From assembly GCA_025093985.1 (NCBI GenBank), contig JACAAK010000006.1, positions 2,108,001 through 2,172,000 of the forward strand: DNA of 64,000 nt, read 5' to 3'. Below the pieces are notes generated by a model. It was not told the origin of the DNA. It searched no databases and saw only the letters and a program-made list of their open reading frames with translations. Below, piece by piece: positions 1-11,531 of this stretch. The DNA comes from Calvatia gigantea. Taxonomy: Eukaryota > Basidiomycota > Agaricomycetes > Agaricales > Lycoperdaceae. The number at the start of each line of letters is the position of its first letter. Position 1 is the first letter of the stretch. A program made the translations under genes and the position numbers.

Positions 1-1335
1 ATAGAGCTTTGATTTCTGAAGCTTGGCCCTGCAACGAGCACAGCAGGACACCAGAACAAGAAAGAAAAAGGTAGAAGACCACAAAGCCATATTGAAGAAA
101 AACATTGCGGAAGGCAAAGGATCAACAAGAACAAGAGTCAGACCCACCTCCACCAGCCTCCCCACCCGCACCCTCCGGTCCCACAAGCACGACACCCGGC
201 CCCTCCGGATCTACACCCATACTATCGTCCTCGCCTATTCACGCCTGGCGCAGGACCAGAAGCTCCTGCACCTGCACCATCGGCAGGTTCCTGTGGGCTT
301 CGTCTACACTACCCTCAACCTCCCAACTCGCCTCGTCAATCGCAACATCTTCAAGGTTAGCATACGCCCGACAGAGCGGACACGAAAACGACAGATGGTG
401 TGTTTCGAGAACAGGACGGATGCATTTGTAGTGGAATGTGTGCGAGCAAGGGGCGATGAAGAGTGCTTGATGGATCGTTACACTGGATAAACCTGTTGAG
501 CAAAAACGTGAGCTTGTAAAAGGGGGAGGAGAGGGGTTGTGGGACGGATAAAATCAGATGCAGGAGTCGGCTATGTCTAGAGCTCTAATTTTTCTCAAGG
601 CTGGTCCTGGGAGTTGATTGCCGTTGTGTGTGGGGAGTACGAGTGCTTTGAGGTTCTTAAGTGGATTCGTACTGCGAGAAACGATGAGGCCTAAGTACAT
701 GGAAAGTTACGAAGGGACTTGCTTGAGGTCACCCGCCCCCCTGCTGTTATTCATGTCTAATTTAATCTTCACACTCTTGTAAATATCCTCCGTATCCCCC
801 TGATAACTACAATACATTCCCATCCTTAACCCAAGGCGACCTACCCTCCATATTCGCCACTGTCAACCTCACGAGGTTCATAGAAGTGCCGGAACTCGGT
901 TTGGTAACCCCAATGAAAAAAGTTCCTCCGGCTTCGACCCATATTTCAGCGTGCGCCCAATTAATGACTTTGGACCTGCCAAGAGCGTGTTTGCTGGGTT
1001 GAGAGGGTTGATAGCTGAGAGACCTAAACCGGAGCAGTCTGGGAGCGACCGACAGGGAGGGCGGGGTCGCCCTCTCGTAGAATGGGATGGAAGGGGAGTG
1101 AACGGCGAAAGTGGAGGTGGGGTACGAGCCGTATGCAATGTGTGAGAGCAATAGGATTGGGATTAGGATGGGTTGGGGGTGTTGGCGTATTGTTAGCGGT
1201 ATTGTTATTACTATGGTTCAATTGACCTCCTGCCGCAGGCGCCAGACCACTATGACCACCCCTCCCTCCAGACAAAAGTGTTGGGGATCCAGCGAGTGCC
1301 AGGGCAGCTTGAGTGGTAGAACGCTAAAGCTTTGA
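1..1335 (-). pseudogene. FHA-RING ligase pseudogene, copy F1 (runs off the left edge)
   Basis: Decayed minus-strand copy of the FHA-RING gene at 46.2-49.2 kb. Reading leftward: remnants of the Pro/Asn-rich N-terminus (about 1330-1150), an FHA domain (about 1150-800) with the recognisable stretch AHAEIWVEAGGTFF, the second exon (about 690-560), and the second RING half plus acidic tail (about 480-120). Near 1-35 a piece resembling exon 2 recurs, so the copy is already mosaic. Frameshifts prevent any long ORF. Identification rests on side-by-side reading of the copies in this window; FHA plus RING is the known domain order of fungal Dma1-type E3 ligases. Confidence 0.8.
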
Positions 1336-1399
1336 ATTCTACCTTGTGTAGCTATACTCATACCATCAACTCGCATGTATAAAGACTTACAAGTGCTTG

Positions 1400-2900
1400 G
1401 GCAATAAATAGCAACTAAATATGGATCGGTGCATTGCGGGTGGTGGTTGCCAAATGAACTGCACCAGGCGAACGTAACATCACCTCTGTCGGAAATTTCC
1501 GTTCAGTGCTTCACCCACTCAGGTCCCGTAGCCTTCTATCCACCCGTCAGTTTCCTAATTTCATTCTATCAAATCATTGGCCACTCCTCCCCCTGCAGTC
1601 TCTATGAATTAGTGACATAGCAGATCTACGCGAGGACCAAGGCACCCTTCGAAAAAGGCGCATACAAAGGAGTTCCCCTTAAAGATATCTCGCCCTGGGC
1701 GAGTAGTCAATAGAGCCTCTCTTCCCTTAGTAAGTCTTTGCTCGTCGTCTTCCATCCATTTGAGCTCACCTGTGCTACGGCACAATAGCCAGTGACTGCC
1801 TGAACTCTTCCCGGCGAACTTGGGAACCAGCTCCTCCCACAACTTTCCTCCGGGTCTATTGCCACGCTGTGTGCCTCTATCAGGGACTCGTGATACGGTC
1901 ACTTTGGGTGAGATGAGCGGCTTGTCCCTTGAACCTGAATTAACATACTTATATTTCCTCAGTGATAGAACTGCTTTCCAGATATGCGACGCGTACCGCA
2001 GGATTCAATCAAGTCCCTGTGATCTTCTACTTACCATCGACACGGCAAACCTATCCGTCGGGGAGGGAATCGCGCTAGTCTCTGATGGTGAGATTCTCAC
2101 TTCTTTGGACTCAAGTTGTGGGCTGCTGAACCGGTTGGTACAGGGTATCCCGAATGGCACTCAGAGTTTTATCAACAGTGTTACTATGGTTGGTAGAAGT
2201 CACAATCTCACCCGCCGAGGTAAGGCGACTAATGCCACGACCTCATCGGACACCAATTGAAGGAAATTTCCCTTAGCTCCGAAATCACTCTCCAAATATA
2301 CAAAACCCAACGCTGCGTTCGACTCGGTGACTTACAATCCTCCACCCCTGTGCCATCCTGGTCCTCGAATGGAACCCAACAGGCGGACTCGAACAAGATT
2401 CGACGACAACCAACAGCAGAAACCAGTTTATGGATCAGTGGGCCCACACGCATCGGTAAATCCCTAATAATTCAAATCGTCGCCAAGTCTCTTGTCGCTG
2501 CCGGATACTTGGGGGCGATACTCTTCTCCAGACCCAATGACCGCCGAGACCCCAGCGCATTTTTCTTTCTCTTGTGTATCAAATTACTTTCTTACGATGT
2601 TTACGTCACAAAGCAAATCACCCCGGATCCCAATCTGCAACACAAAGTGACGAAAGAGCGATTTAAGACCCTCCTTATTGCGCCGCCCAGTCTCAAAGTA
2701 ATTGGAGAAGGTGAGGGTACTTGGGATGCTTCTTTGGGATGATTGGATGAACATGAGAGCCAGGACGAACAACGCGAAACGATGCAACCTATTAGTGAAT
2801 TCGTTCTCAAACTTCCCCGCGCACCTCTCGTGTGGGAGTCGACCAGAACCCCCCATTGTCTCGACCTTCAATGACGAAGCTGTTGCCACAAGCTATTGGC
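1400..2900 (+). pseudogene. Old NACHT NTPase remnant 1 (diverged subfamily)
   Basis: Degraded NLR-like gene. Positions 1420-1950 match the leader and N-terminal region of the remnants at 9.8, 23.3 and 40.6 kb. Positions 2040-2230 encode a piece resembling the N-terminal motif of the intact paralogs (SQSFINSVTMV compared with SRDFVVNNSTF). Positions 2410-2740 retain a worn Walker A (GPTRIGKS where intact copies have GPAGVGKS) and the following helix region. Around 2740-2900 are traces of the Walker B segment and of SRPEP. Several frameshifts and stops. It is clearly older than paralogs A to E because alignment is patchy even at the protein level. Confidence 0.72.
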
Positions 2901-4440
2901 GAGTACATGGGGCGGCGGTAGTGTGGTGGCGATGTGTTTGGCGGGGATGTCACTGGTTAAACTTTGAGCGGACGTGGTTGGCGAAGATGCAGTCGACGGG
3001 TGCAGCTTCCTGAACTGGAACATATTAGAAAGGTGGAGGCTAGTCTGAGCGCTCTGTCTAGGTCGTCGCTGAATGAGAGACCAAATACAGCACCGCCTGT
3101 AGAGCAATATGGATGTGCCGTATAATTTGTGTTTCAGCAAGGATATACAAACTATGCAGCCTGTAAGTCCGTTGTGCGTTCGTACAACATCCTGTTTCCA
3201 GCTTGAAGACGCGATCGAACGGCGACAGAAGTTGGACCTTGGAAGATATTCTGTGCAGCTTTATAGTTTTATTCCAAGGCTGGTAATGATCGTGGAAGAA
3301 GAGCGGGACACCCTGGGAGTATATTTTTCCCAGGACGAGTATAACCGCGCACCGTTGAGGCTGGTGAGATTCCTACTGTAGGCGAGAAAAATGTCGAACA
3401 TCGGATGGGCCCATCGAAGAGATACGGGGAACTAGACAGCTTTGGCACGATCAGCACTAGGGGTGGAATCCATCTACGATGAAAAATTAGAGGGAAGTGA
3501 GTCATCATCATACCGGCGACCGCGACAAATCCGACGTCGTAACTTTGAGCCAAAACATCCCTCTAGCCCTGCGAAACATAGGTCCAATGATCTCTGCTTC
3601 TTTGGCACTACAACGGTACTCGTCTCAAACTCTCCGACGTAGTTATCCGCCTTTATCCATCATAGTGACCTGGAGTGTCGCAGTCGAGGGTATGTTTTTG
3701 ATGCGCCAAGGTTCGTTCCATTCTGGGGATTTCGGCCTCGTTCACAAGTACACGGGACTCATGCTCCTTACTTAGGGAATTGTGAGAAGTGCTCTTCATA
3801 CCTATCCGAGAGCCTCCGGACTGCCTAACTCCCGTAGAACGAGAGGTGAGGCCCGAGAAGCTTGAATTTCGACCAGCGACGAAGGCTCTTGCTGAATCAT
3901 CTGTGGTCTTGTTTAATTTTTTACAAGATGAACCGCAATGGTTGGTATTACTCCTCTACCCTCTAATTCACTCGTTCAAGGGGTTTACGTATTGATGGAC
4001 GACACCGACATTCAGGAGGAGCCAACCCCGTCCCTTGCTCCACCCACCACCCAACCCTCTACCCTGTCCACCCCCAATAGCTGCTGCTGCTGCTGCTGCC
4101 AATGCTGACTTCGAGGCGGGTGATCGCGTCGTTCACGTTTCGATACCGGATCACTCAAAAAGAGATCATGGTCGGAGGCTCCCTTGGTGCGGAGGGGGAG
4201 GTTGTCCAAGTGAGAAAAGGGTCGCCCCTGGTCTTTCTGAATCCCCGAACCTATATCATGGGAGGGTAATCCACAAAAGAGGTCAAGGAAATCGAGAACG
4301 GTTTCGTTTTTGGGTGGAGGGATGTTGAACTGAATAGCTTTCGAACGCACGTCACAAGGCAAATTTGGACTATTCATTTCTGTATCTCCGGAATACAAGT
4401 ACAGTTACATCGTCTACAAGGTATTTCTCAAACATCAAGG
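2901..4440. other. Unassigned stretch after NACHT remnant 1
   Basis: No gene can be named here. Short plus-strand ORFs (for example 3109-3381 and 3497-3775) look peptide-like but match none of the families in this window. A (GCT)n run at about 4080-4100 gives poly-Ala on the plus strand and poly-Gln within a 128-aa minus ORF (4012-4398). I see no start context, splice pattern or domain that makes that ORF convincing. It could be the decayed 3' part of the old NACHT gene plus an intergenic region. Confidence 0.4.
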
Positions 4441-4460
4441 CACAGCAGGAGAATTTCAAA

Positions 4461-5573
4461 CTAGATGTTCGCCCATTTAGCAGTGGGAGGGCTGAAGTTA
4501 CCATCGTTGTTAATCTTCACCTCCGTGCCAACAGTGGCTGAGATGCACAAAATAAGTCTCGCTATTCAATTGTCCTCGAGATTGTAAACTTACGGAAGAA
4601 CTAGAAGAGAAAGGTCATCAGTTTTCGTTTAATGAGCGACGGTGAAGAAACTCATGGTAAACTTACCACAGCAACAAGTTTGGCCTTATTACTGGAAGGG
4701 TAGAAAATGATTCTATCCTCATTATAATTGACTACGCAGTCAGTGCCGCTAAGGTCGGCCAGCTTAGGGAAGTAGAATACCCCATGGCCCTCTAAAAGTG
4801 GCCATGATTGAGATAAAGCCAAACAAGTCAAGCAGGCAGGGCCTCAATTCACTTACTGATTGGCAGGTCATCCGAGGTCACGTTGTTCGCCTCGAACGTT
4901 ACCTTTTTTCCGATGGGCGTCATCTTCAGGGTCACCGTCTTCTCATTACTGATCTTGTGGATCTCTGCACAGCTCGTTCCTGTCTTGAGATTACGCCATT
5001 CACCAGAGCCATCCTGTAAGACATCTGTCTTGATACCCGCCTATGTGTTGGTGAGTGAAGTGTGCCAAACGCCGAATTTTTTCTCGAAACCCTTACCTCA
5101 TCCCTCGCGAGGAACTGCTCAAGAATGATAGTCAGATAAAAGTGTGGAGTCATGGTAAAAATTATCCTTACAGTCGCAAAGGGTTTCGACGCAGTATCAT
5201 CATCAGGATAAAAGTCGATTTTAATAGCTTTGTTTGATTCGCTATTGTAATAAACCTTGTACTTGGAGGCATCGCCGTCCTCGAAATCTGAGACTTCGTG
5301 GTAGAAGAGGAGACCCTCCGGATCTGGAAGGCGTGTAAACACCAAGTTAGCGGGGGGGGGGGGGGGGTGGGCAGAGTAAATAGCTCGTTTGAACTTACCC
5401 CTTCCAAAATCGACATTGTTGACAAATTCCATCATGAGTTCGATGGACTCGATGCGCAATCCATGAGTGTGGTTATCGTCCCAGTAGAAGAGGGCAGCAG
5501 CGGGGGTAGTTCTCTTGTAAGTCTTGGCCAGGCTGGTGAGTATATCAGCAAAGCTGTCGGTAATTTTCGACAT
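4461..5573 (-). CDS. Orphan multi-exon protein, about 250-264 aa
   Basis: I do not recognise the family. A coherent spliced model exists: exons 5573-5399, 5323-5097, 5040-4857, 4791-4667, a 7-nt microexon 4600-4594, then 4537-4461, all with GT-AG borders and matching phases, giving 264 aa. A simpler end without the microexon (4600-4562) would give about 249 aa. The product starts MSKITDSFADILTSL and is acidic to neutral with many aromatic residues; no signal peptide or membrane helix is visible. Its segments alternate charged and beta-like residues, as in a small soluble beta-rich protein. Intron 1 contains a 16-G homopolymer. It sits alone between two blocks of the NACHT/FHA-RING array and has no paralog in the window. 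Exon phasing is the main support; the function is unknown. Confidence 0.6.
5352..5367. repeat. 16-base poly-G run inside intron 1 of the orphan gene
   Basis: A C followed by sixteen consecutive G bases on the plus strand (C-rich on the coding strand), then TGGGC. It lies wholly in the 75-nt intron 5398-5324, close to the acceptor. Length polymorphism or assembly error is likely at such a tract. Confidence 0.9.
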
Positions 5574-5699
5574 CGTGTGCAGGCAAGTAGGTAGGTGAAA
5601 CGAAGAGTAGATTGTTGCGTTGGCTGGTGAGGATACGGTACTGCATGCAAAGGTTTTATAGCTATTTCGCAACTACTGATTGCTAAACACGGAATCAAC

Positions 5700-8120
5700 C
5701 ACTGTTAAAACATTTGCCGGTATCTCCTTCCCATTCAGGCATTAGGAAATCTACTCTGGCAGGCAACATCACGTCAATCGATGAACCGAAGCTGCGTGGG
5801 CCAGCGAGGCGCCAGGAATGTCTCCCGGAATACATGTTTGTAGATCCTTCCATTTCGACTCTCATTCCTGACTCTAGCTCCATTAAGCCTTCCGCAGCAT
5901 GCTGAGAGAGGCTGGACATCAGTGTTTTGGGGAGGAAGTTGTAAATACGCGGTCTTGGGGTTGAACAATAGTGGACACAAGGAGGCGAGCATTCCCATGA
6001 GGAGAACGGACATGAAAAACTAATTCAGGCCAATGGGAGCAAATCAATCTACTTAGCTGAATGGTGACTCAAGGTGCCCGCACAGCTTACCATTGGGCAC
6101 CTCTATGGCTGATTCCATTGCGGCATCGCCGAAGTAGAGGTTTGAGCGACAGTTGATGCATGATACTATACGGTGTACTGATTGTGTTTCTGACACTGGC
6201 GAGGGTAACGGACAAATGGAAGTACCCGCTTACCACAAACAACATATAGCCCGGGTTTAAGTACACCGTCAACATCAATACGGCCTTGGCCTCAATCGCT
6301 AATTCAGTAGCTCTCTCCTTACAGGCCCTGGACTCTCGGGATGAAAAGGGAAATGCTCATAATCGAAGAGAGCACCTGCTGATCTGCAATTTGGGGTATT
6401 TGGTCAACACTGGGCCAGCTTTCGGGATATATCTATCACCTGTCCAGACATACCAGCGCTTGGCCTCAGGAACCACTCCTGATACTCACTACATGGATCT
6501 CATGATGGCTGGGTACTGACTGCCCCATACCTTGGCTTGTTCATCCAAGGCTTCAATACGCCTGTGGGGACTGTGGACATCCAGGTGTTATGCTGATAAT
6601 GAAACTTCATGCCGATTGAATATGGAAGTGGACAGTCAGCTAATGATGTCGATGTAGCGATGCAAAAATCTGTGAAATCTCGCAACCATGGAACGCCGGC
6701 ACCGGAAGCGCCTTCAATCTAGACGCCTTCACCTGTCAGCAACTTCAGTGCTCCGTGTCAACTCTCAACTTCGGATTCTCGTCTACAGTAAGCATCTGAA
6801 AGATATATCAGACGTGCCCCCCAGAACATGGCTTTCTGATCACGGAAGACATTCAAGCGCTCAGGCGCTCAAGTCTAGTCAGCTGTACCAGTGCCTAATC
6901 AGAAGCCACTTCCAAATTCAGTCACCACCCTCAATTCTCAGCGCTAAAAGCGTGGCAGCCATTCAAGAACCTCGGATGTTGGCGCCAACCTATTTTTATT
7001 TTTCCTTGCCCCCCGGCCCTTCTTGAGTACGGCCACCTCCTTATGATCACTATTGTTCGCCCCCAGAAGCACAAGTCCCCGGAGAATTTTGATGTACAAC
7101 CTCTTCCAATATCCCACTGATGATTTTTGGGAGGAGAGACAGGAATGGAACTTGACTGGAGAATCTGCAGACCAGTATCATCCGCAAGGTGAGGTACATC
7201 GGGTTGTATTGACTATTGTATCCCGGTTCCATCAGTCGACGTGATACCATTCACCAGGAAACCCACTTGGATAGGAAAACGATAACGGTGAGCACTATTT
7301 GGGACAGTTGGTTCCATGTCTAGCAGTTCATCCAAAAAAAAATATGAGGGCAGTTCTTCCGTAAGTCCCCCTCCCATTGACAAGAGATTTCTGTGCTTAT
7401 TCCGCGCATCCCAGCCACGGTTACTATGAAGTTGGGGATTGATAACAAGGATGACCAGGCGCCTATGACTGCGACTTGGGAGGATATCACACTCTAATAG
7501 GGCTAGGGCCTTGTGTTTACTCCAATGCTTGTCAGCCTCCGGGAGCACGAAGTCGGAGAGCAACAGCACTCTTGACTGGACCGTTTTTGATGTCGTAAGT
7601 CGTACTTCCAGAAGAGCAAGTTTTGGCACTTATTTGAAGTTATTTCGCACAGATGGCCGCTGGTACTAAGAAACAAAGGACCAGTAACAACACCTCGAAC
7701 CGTGCTACTACCGCCTTGGAGAATAACTAGCTGGGAACTTCTTGTGCCCTGTACTTTAGATCCCTTGCTTTGGTACCTTGTTGTCGCCGAAATGATTGTG
7801 TTTGTATCGCGGGAAGCAGAATTATGAACAAATGATTGAAAATTCCTTGTGAGACGTGAGTCTCTAAATTTCGGGTCATGTCATTCGATCGTCGATTTCG
7901 GCCTATGCTGCAGGGGGGTAAATTTGGCCGGATTAATGCAGCTTCTCTCTCTTCTAGCAGTCCTTCCGTGGGTTAAGAAGTGGTGCTTTATCTTGCGTAC
8001 CTCAGCCACCATTATAATGCAGTTTGGGGTCCACAATTTCCGGAGACAGCGGAATGAGGAGCTAGAATCGCATTGGGTTTAAGAGTTCAATTCAGGTCAC
8101 CTCCGCCTCGAGGGCTCAAT
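5700..8120. other. No identifiable gene
   Basis: Several ORFs of 60-140 codons occur on both strands. Minus 7629-7213 and minus 5919-5695 look most protein-like, and minus 6013-5900 begins with a hydrophobic stretch. I could not link them into a spliced model or match a family. Nothing here matches the repeated NACHT or FHA-RING units, so it may be a unique region or an old decayed gene. Confidence 0.35.
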
Positions 8121-8239
8121 GTGAATGCATTTCTGGTTGTATGACACCCGATATACCTCCCATGCCTGTGTCGGACTGAGAAGGTTTCGTTTTGCTTCCT
8201 GGAATCATGCCTTGGATGAGGGCATGGAACACACATACA

Positions 8240-9440
8240 ACATATTTTTATATCCATCCTCCATTAAACCTAACATTCGTAGTCCGCTCGCGGCGTCAGG
8301 CTCACCTCCGCCTGTCTTCCCACCTGCGCCCTCTGGATCCACGTTCATCCTATGGTCTTTGTATTCCACGGACCGAGAACTTCAAGGCCCCCAGGACTTG
8401 GACCGTCGCTGACGTTCTAGCCTTCAGCACGTTCTCGTTACCTTCCTCCTCGATCCCTTCAACCTCCCAACCCGCCTCATCCACTTCGGCGTCCTCTTCA
8501 TGGTTACCATACGTCCGACGGAGTGGACACGAGAACGACAAATAGTTTGTTTCAAGCATAGGTCGGATGCATTTGCGGCGGTGGAATGTATGCTAGCAGG
8601 GGAAGATAAAAAATGCTTGGTGGATTGTTATGTTGAGTAGACATGTGCCGATGTGAGCTTGGGAGGAAAGGAGGGAAAGAAGCGTGAGACGGACACATGC
8701 AGTAATCGGGTATGCCGAAAGCTTTGATTCTTTCCAAACGTTGGTCCTGCGAGATGGCCGCTGTTGTGTGCAAGAGTGCGAGCGCTTTAAGGTTTTTAAG
8801 AGTGTTCGTGCTGTGGGAAATGAATGAGTATAGGTACACGGGGGGTCACAGAAGGACTTATTTGAAGGTGTTGACTCCATACTGCCACTTGCGTCCAATT
8901 TCAACTTTAACCTTCAACAGGACTTGGACTTGGTCGTATAGAATTTTCCATCGGTTTCGGCCAATACTTCTGTGTGAGCCCGATGATGACTTTTGAGCAG
9001 TAAGCGGGTTTGTTGTGGTTGGGGGAGGGTTGATAGCTGTGGGACCTAGACCGGAGCAGTCTGTAAACCGACTAATACGGAGGGCGTAATCGCCTTCCCC
9101 CATATCACAACCAATGGGATCAAAACGGAATGAACAGCGAGAGTCAACGGGAGTCGTATACATGCTTGAGTGTATTAAAATTGGAATTGGTCAAGAGCGA
9201 TGATGTGCTGGTAGTATTGTTGAGGTTCGATTGATATGTTGCCGCATGCACCGTGCCGCACCCCTTCCTCCCTTCAGCGGAGAGTGTTGAAAAACCGGAC
9301 CAAGCACGTGGATGCAGGATTTTCAACTGAGAGACAGTCAGGTAGAGTCCGTCAGGCGAGGAATTATCGAACGTTAATGTCGATGACATGCCTCAGGCAG
9401 GGGGTGGGGGCTGGGAAGAAGGGTTGGCTGGTGGAGGGTG
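8240..9440 (-). pseudogene. FHA-RING ligase pseudogene, copy F2
   Basis: Minus-strand copy closely related to F8 (34.1-35.7 kb): both share the same variant C-terminal tail sequence and the same 5' flank. The RING second half lies at about 8640-8480 and exon 2 at about 8820-8700. FHA remnants and the N-terminal region follow up to about 9400, with the LTFDNSSPDG-type decayed N-terminus. Multiple frameshifts. Confidence 0.78.
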
Positions 9441-9449
9441 GGTAGCTGA

Positions 9450-9780
9450 CATGAGTGGTCGCGGGCGAAAGTCCCAGAAAAGTCGTGTTTTTATCATGGA
9501 GGAAAGATGGGATGGCACTATGGAAGGGAAGAGGTTCTACATGGCAGAAACAGGTGCTAGGAGATGAGAGATGTGGCTTGAGTTGTTGAGTGTGGACGTT
9601 GTTCGGTGGCTGGGCCTGTTAAGATGGATATGGGTGAGGACCGGGAAATGAGGGTGCCGAGGGAAGAGCCGAGGGACGTACTTACATGATCGAAGCCAAG
9701 GTTATCTTGTGTAGTCAGACCCGCGTTGTTAGCCTGCATGCACGAAGACCAGTAAGTGCCCTAGCAGTATGTAGCAACTG
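9450..9780. other. 5' flank of FHA-RING copy F2
   Basis: No gene. The block is nearly collinear with 35.35-35.70 kb, which also follows an FHA-RING copy (F8). It is therefore inherited flank of the duplicated unit, not unique sequence. Confidence 0.55.
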
Positions 9781-10340
9781 GACGTGGGTTGGCCATTGTG
9801 GATGAACGTTATTGAGGGTACCGCACCGGGCAAACGTGACATCGCCTCTCGAATCTCAGGAATTTCCGTTCAGCGCTTCATTCATTCCCCTCTCACAATC
9901 CTCCATCCGCCGGTCATTGATTCATTCCAGGCTACAAAGTTTCACCCTTCCTATCAGATTAAATCCTTGGCCAGCCTCCCTCCCTCTGCGTCTATGTGAC
10001 TTAGCGACATGGAAGAGCGACGTGAGGGACAAGGCATTCTTCAAAAGGGCACCCGGCAAGAAGTTCTCCTCAAAGATAATTCGCCCTGGGCGAGTAGTCA
10101 TAGAGGAACCTGCTCTCTCTTCCCGCAGTAAGTCTTTGCTCGTCCTCTCCCAACCATTTGACCTCATCTGTGTTATAGCACGACGGCCGGCGATATCTAA
10201 ACCACCCCAGCAAACCTGGGAACCAACGCCTCTCCTAATCCTCCTGGGTCTATTTGCCACTCTTGTCGTTGCGCTTCCGTAGGGGAGACCACTATATTGC
10301 CACCCCAGGCAGGGAGAACATCTTGTTCCCCGGGTTTGAA
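9780..10340 (+). pseudogene. Old NACHT subfamily leader remnant 2
   Basis: Collinear with 1.42-1.95, 23.3-23.8 and 40.56-40.95 kb. One frame, read from about 9990, encodes a basic Lys/Arg/Ser-rich stretch (RAPGKKFSSKIIRPGR) followed by a hydrophobic stretch (PLLILLGLFATLVVALP) that could be a membrane segment. Related residues occur in the 40.6-kb copy. The rest of the gene (NACHT domain) is missing: after about 10340 the sequence changes to the 5' region of an FHA-RING copy. I treat it as a truncated pseudogene. Confidence 0.5.
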
Positions 10341-11160
10341 TTAACAGAAATTTCAGTGAAAGAACTGCCCTTCAGACGCACTTGCATTTGAAACTGCGAT
10401 TGATTTTTGCTGCAGAGGTAGTGTCTAGGGATTATCACGGGTAACCCCCGGGTGTCGGGGGACACACCCGTACCCGCACCCGCCAAAACCCGTACCCCAA
10501 GCAACGGGTGGAGGGTTTTGGCGGGTACGGGTAAATAAACCCGCACGGGTTTAGGCCAGGGGTATGAGACATCGAGGAAAAAATTGCATTATATTTTAAT
10601 TATATTTTAGTCATCAATGACTACCTTGTCCCAGTCGTCGTTGAGGACACCTTTACAGTAAATATGTACAATATAACACCTTCCTTTTTGGGCTAAAAAC
10701 CCGCTGCTACCCGCCTACAAGGGTACGGGTATGATGTGGGTTCAAATATCCTGACCCGTACCCGTACCCTCACACACCCATACCCGCAACCCGCCGGGTA
10801 TCCCTAACCCTTGGCGATCCCTAGTAGTGTAGGCCGATGTTGGCTGGTGCTGCCGGTTACTGCGACTGTGCGACAGCCAAGATCATAATAGTTCATAGTT
10901 CTAATTACGTTGTTTACTGGATGACGGCGGTGTGTCGTCAACATATTGCTGCTCGCAGTGCGGTGGAGAGGTGGATGCCCAAGGTGGTTGGGGGGTTCTC
11001 ATAATAGTCCCCGTCGTTGTCGGTTCTGCCTCGCTGGAGAATATTGGCTGGTGGAAGGGAGAGCGCACATGGATGATCTCCAGCGGTGACCGGTGAAAGG
11101 CTGAGACGAGCTGTGTGGCCTCAGGCTGTTGCGGATGAAGGGGCCAGTGGTACTCGCGCC
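10340..11160 (-). pseudogene. FHA-RING 5'-end fragment (F2b), split by a MITE
   Basis: Without the insertion at 10426-10823, this stretch aligns with 42.33-42.70 kb and 15.23-15.34 kb, the N-terminal/5' end of FHA-RING copies. It abuts the promoter of NACHT-A and keeps the head-to-head arrangement. No reading frame survives. Confidence 0.6.
10426..10823. mobile_element. hAT-like MITE, 398 bp, with 8-bp target duplication
   Basis: The element begins TAGGGAT and ends ATCCCTA. It is flanked by GTAGTGTC (10418-10425) and GTAGTGTA (10824-10831), a 7/8 match and the target length typical of hAT elements. The subterminal parts are rich in GGGTACGGGT-like repeats in inverted orientation, with an AT-rich centre and no ORF, as in non-autonomous elements. 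The paralogous site near 42366-42373 has the same flanks without the element, which fixes both borders. The superfamily call is inferred from TSD length and termini only. Confidence 0.82.
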
Positions 11161-11380
11161 TAAGGGAGGAGGTTCTGAAAAATCTGAAAATTACTTAATT
11201 GAGCAATTTCTTTACCACAGCATTCATTATCCACGGGTTTTTGACATTGACCAACATTGACCACAACAACGAAGATCTTTCCTGACGGTATTTCGTTGCT
11301 CTCAGGTCCATTCCTCGGTTCCACTCGAATCAAACTGATGATCTCATTGCCTCATGGAAAGGAACAAGATCCAGGCAACC

Positions 11381-11388
11381 TATATTAA
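11381..11388 (+). promoter_or_regulatory. TATA-like element of NACHT-A
   Basis: TATATTAA, 151 bp before the start codon. The same element at a similar distance (130-157 bp), inside a longer conserved leader, precedes paralogs B to E. It is followed by the conserved GCCAGACGCCTGCTTA block. In this copy one substitution creates an upstream ATG at 11389 that is absent in C, D and E. Confidence 0.5.
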
Positions 11389-11531
11389 ATGCCAGACGCC
11401 TGCTTACCAAAGGCAACTATGGAAGCTGTGCGGCTCACAGCTTCTCCCCCTTGTTTCTCCCCACCACCTCCTTCGCCCACATCCATTTGTGCCTCACCCA
11501 CCCCCTTCTACCCCGCCAACATCGCAGAAAT

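Noticed and set aside
4012..4398. 128-codon minus ORF with a poly-Gln run
   Set aside because: No homologs in the window, no splice-linked partner, and the Gln run is a simple triplet repeat; coding status not supported.
10440..10810. GGGTACGGGT-like repeats as telomeric or CRISPR-like array
   Set aside because: Copies are inverted around an AT-rich centre and lie within defined element borders with a target duplication; this is a MITE.
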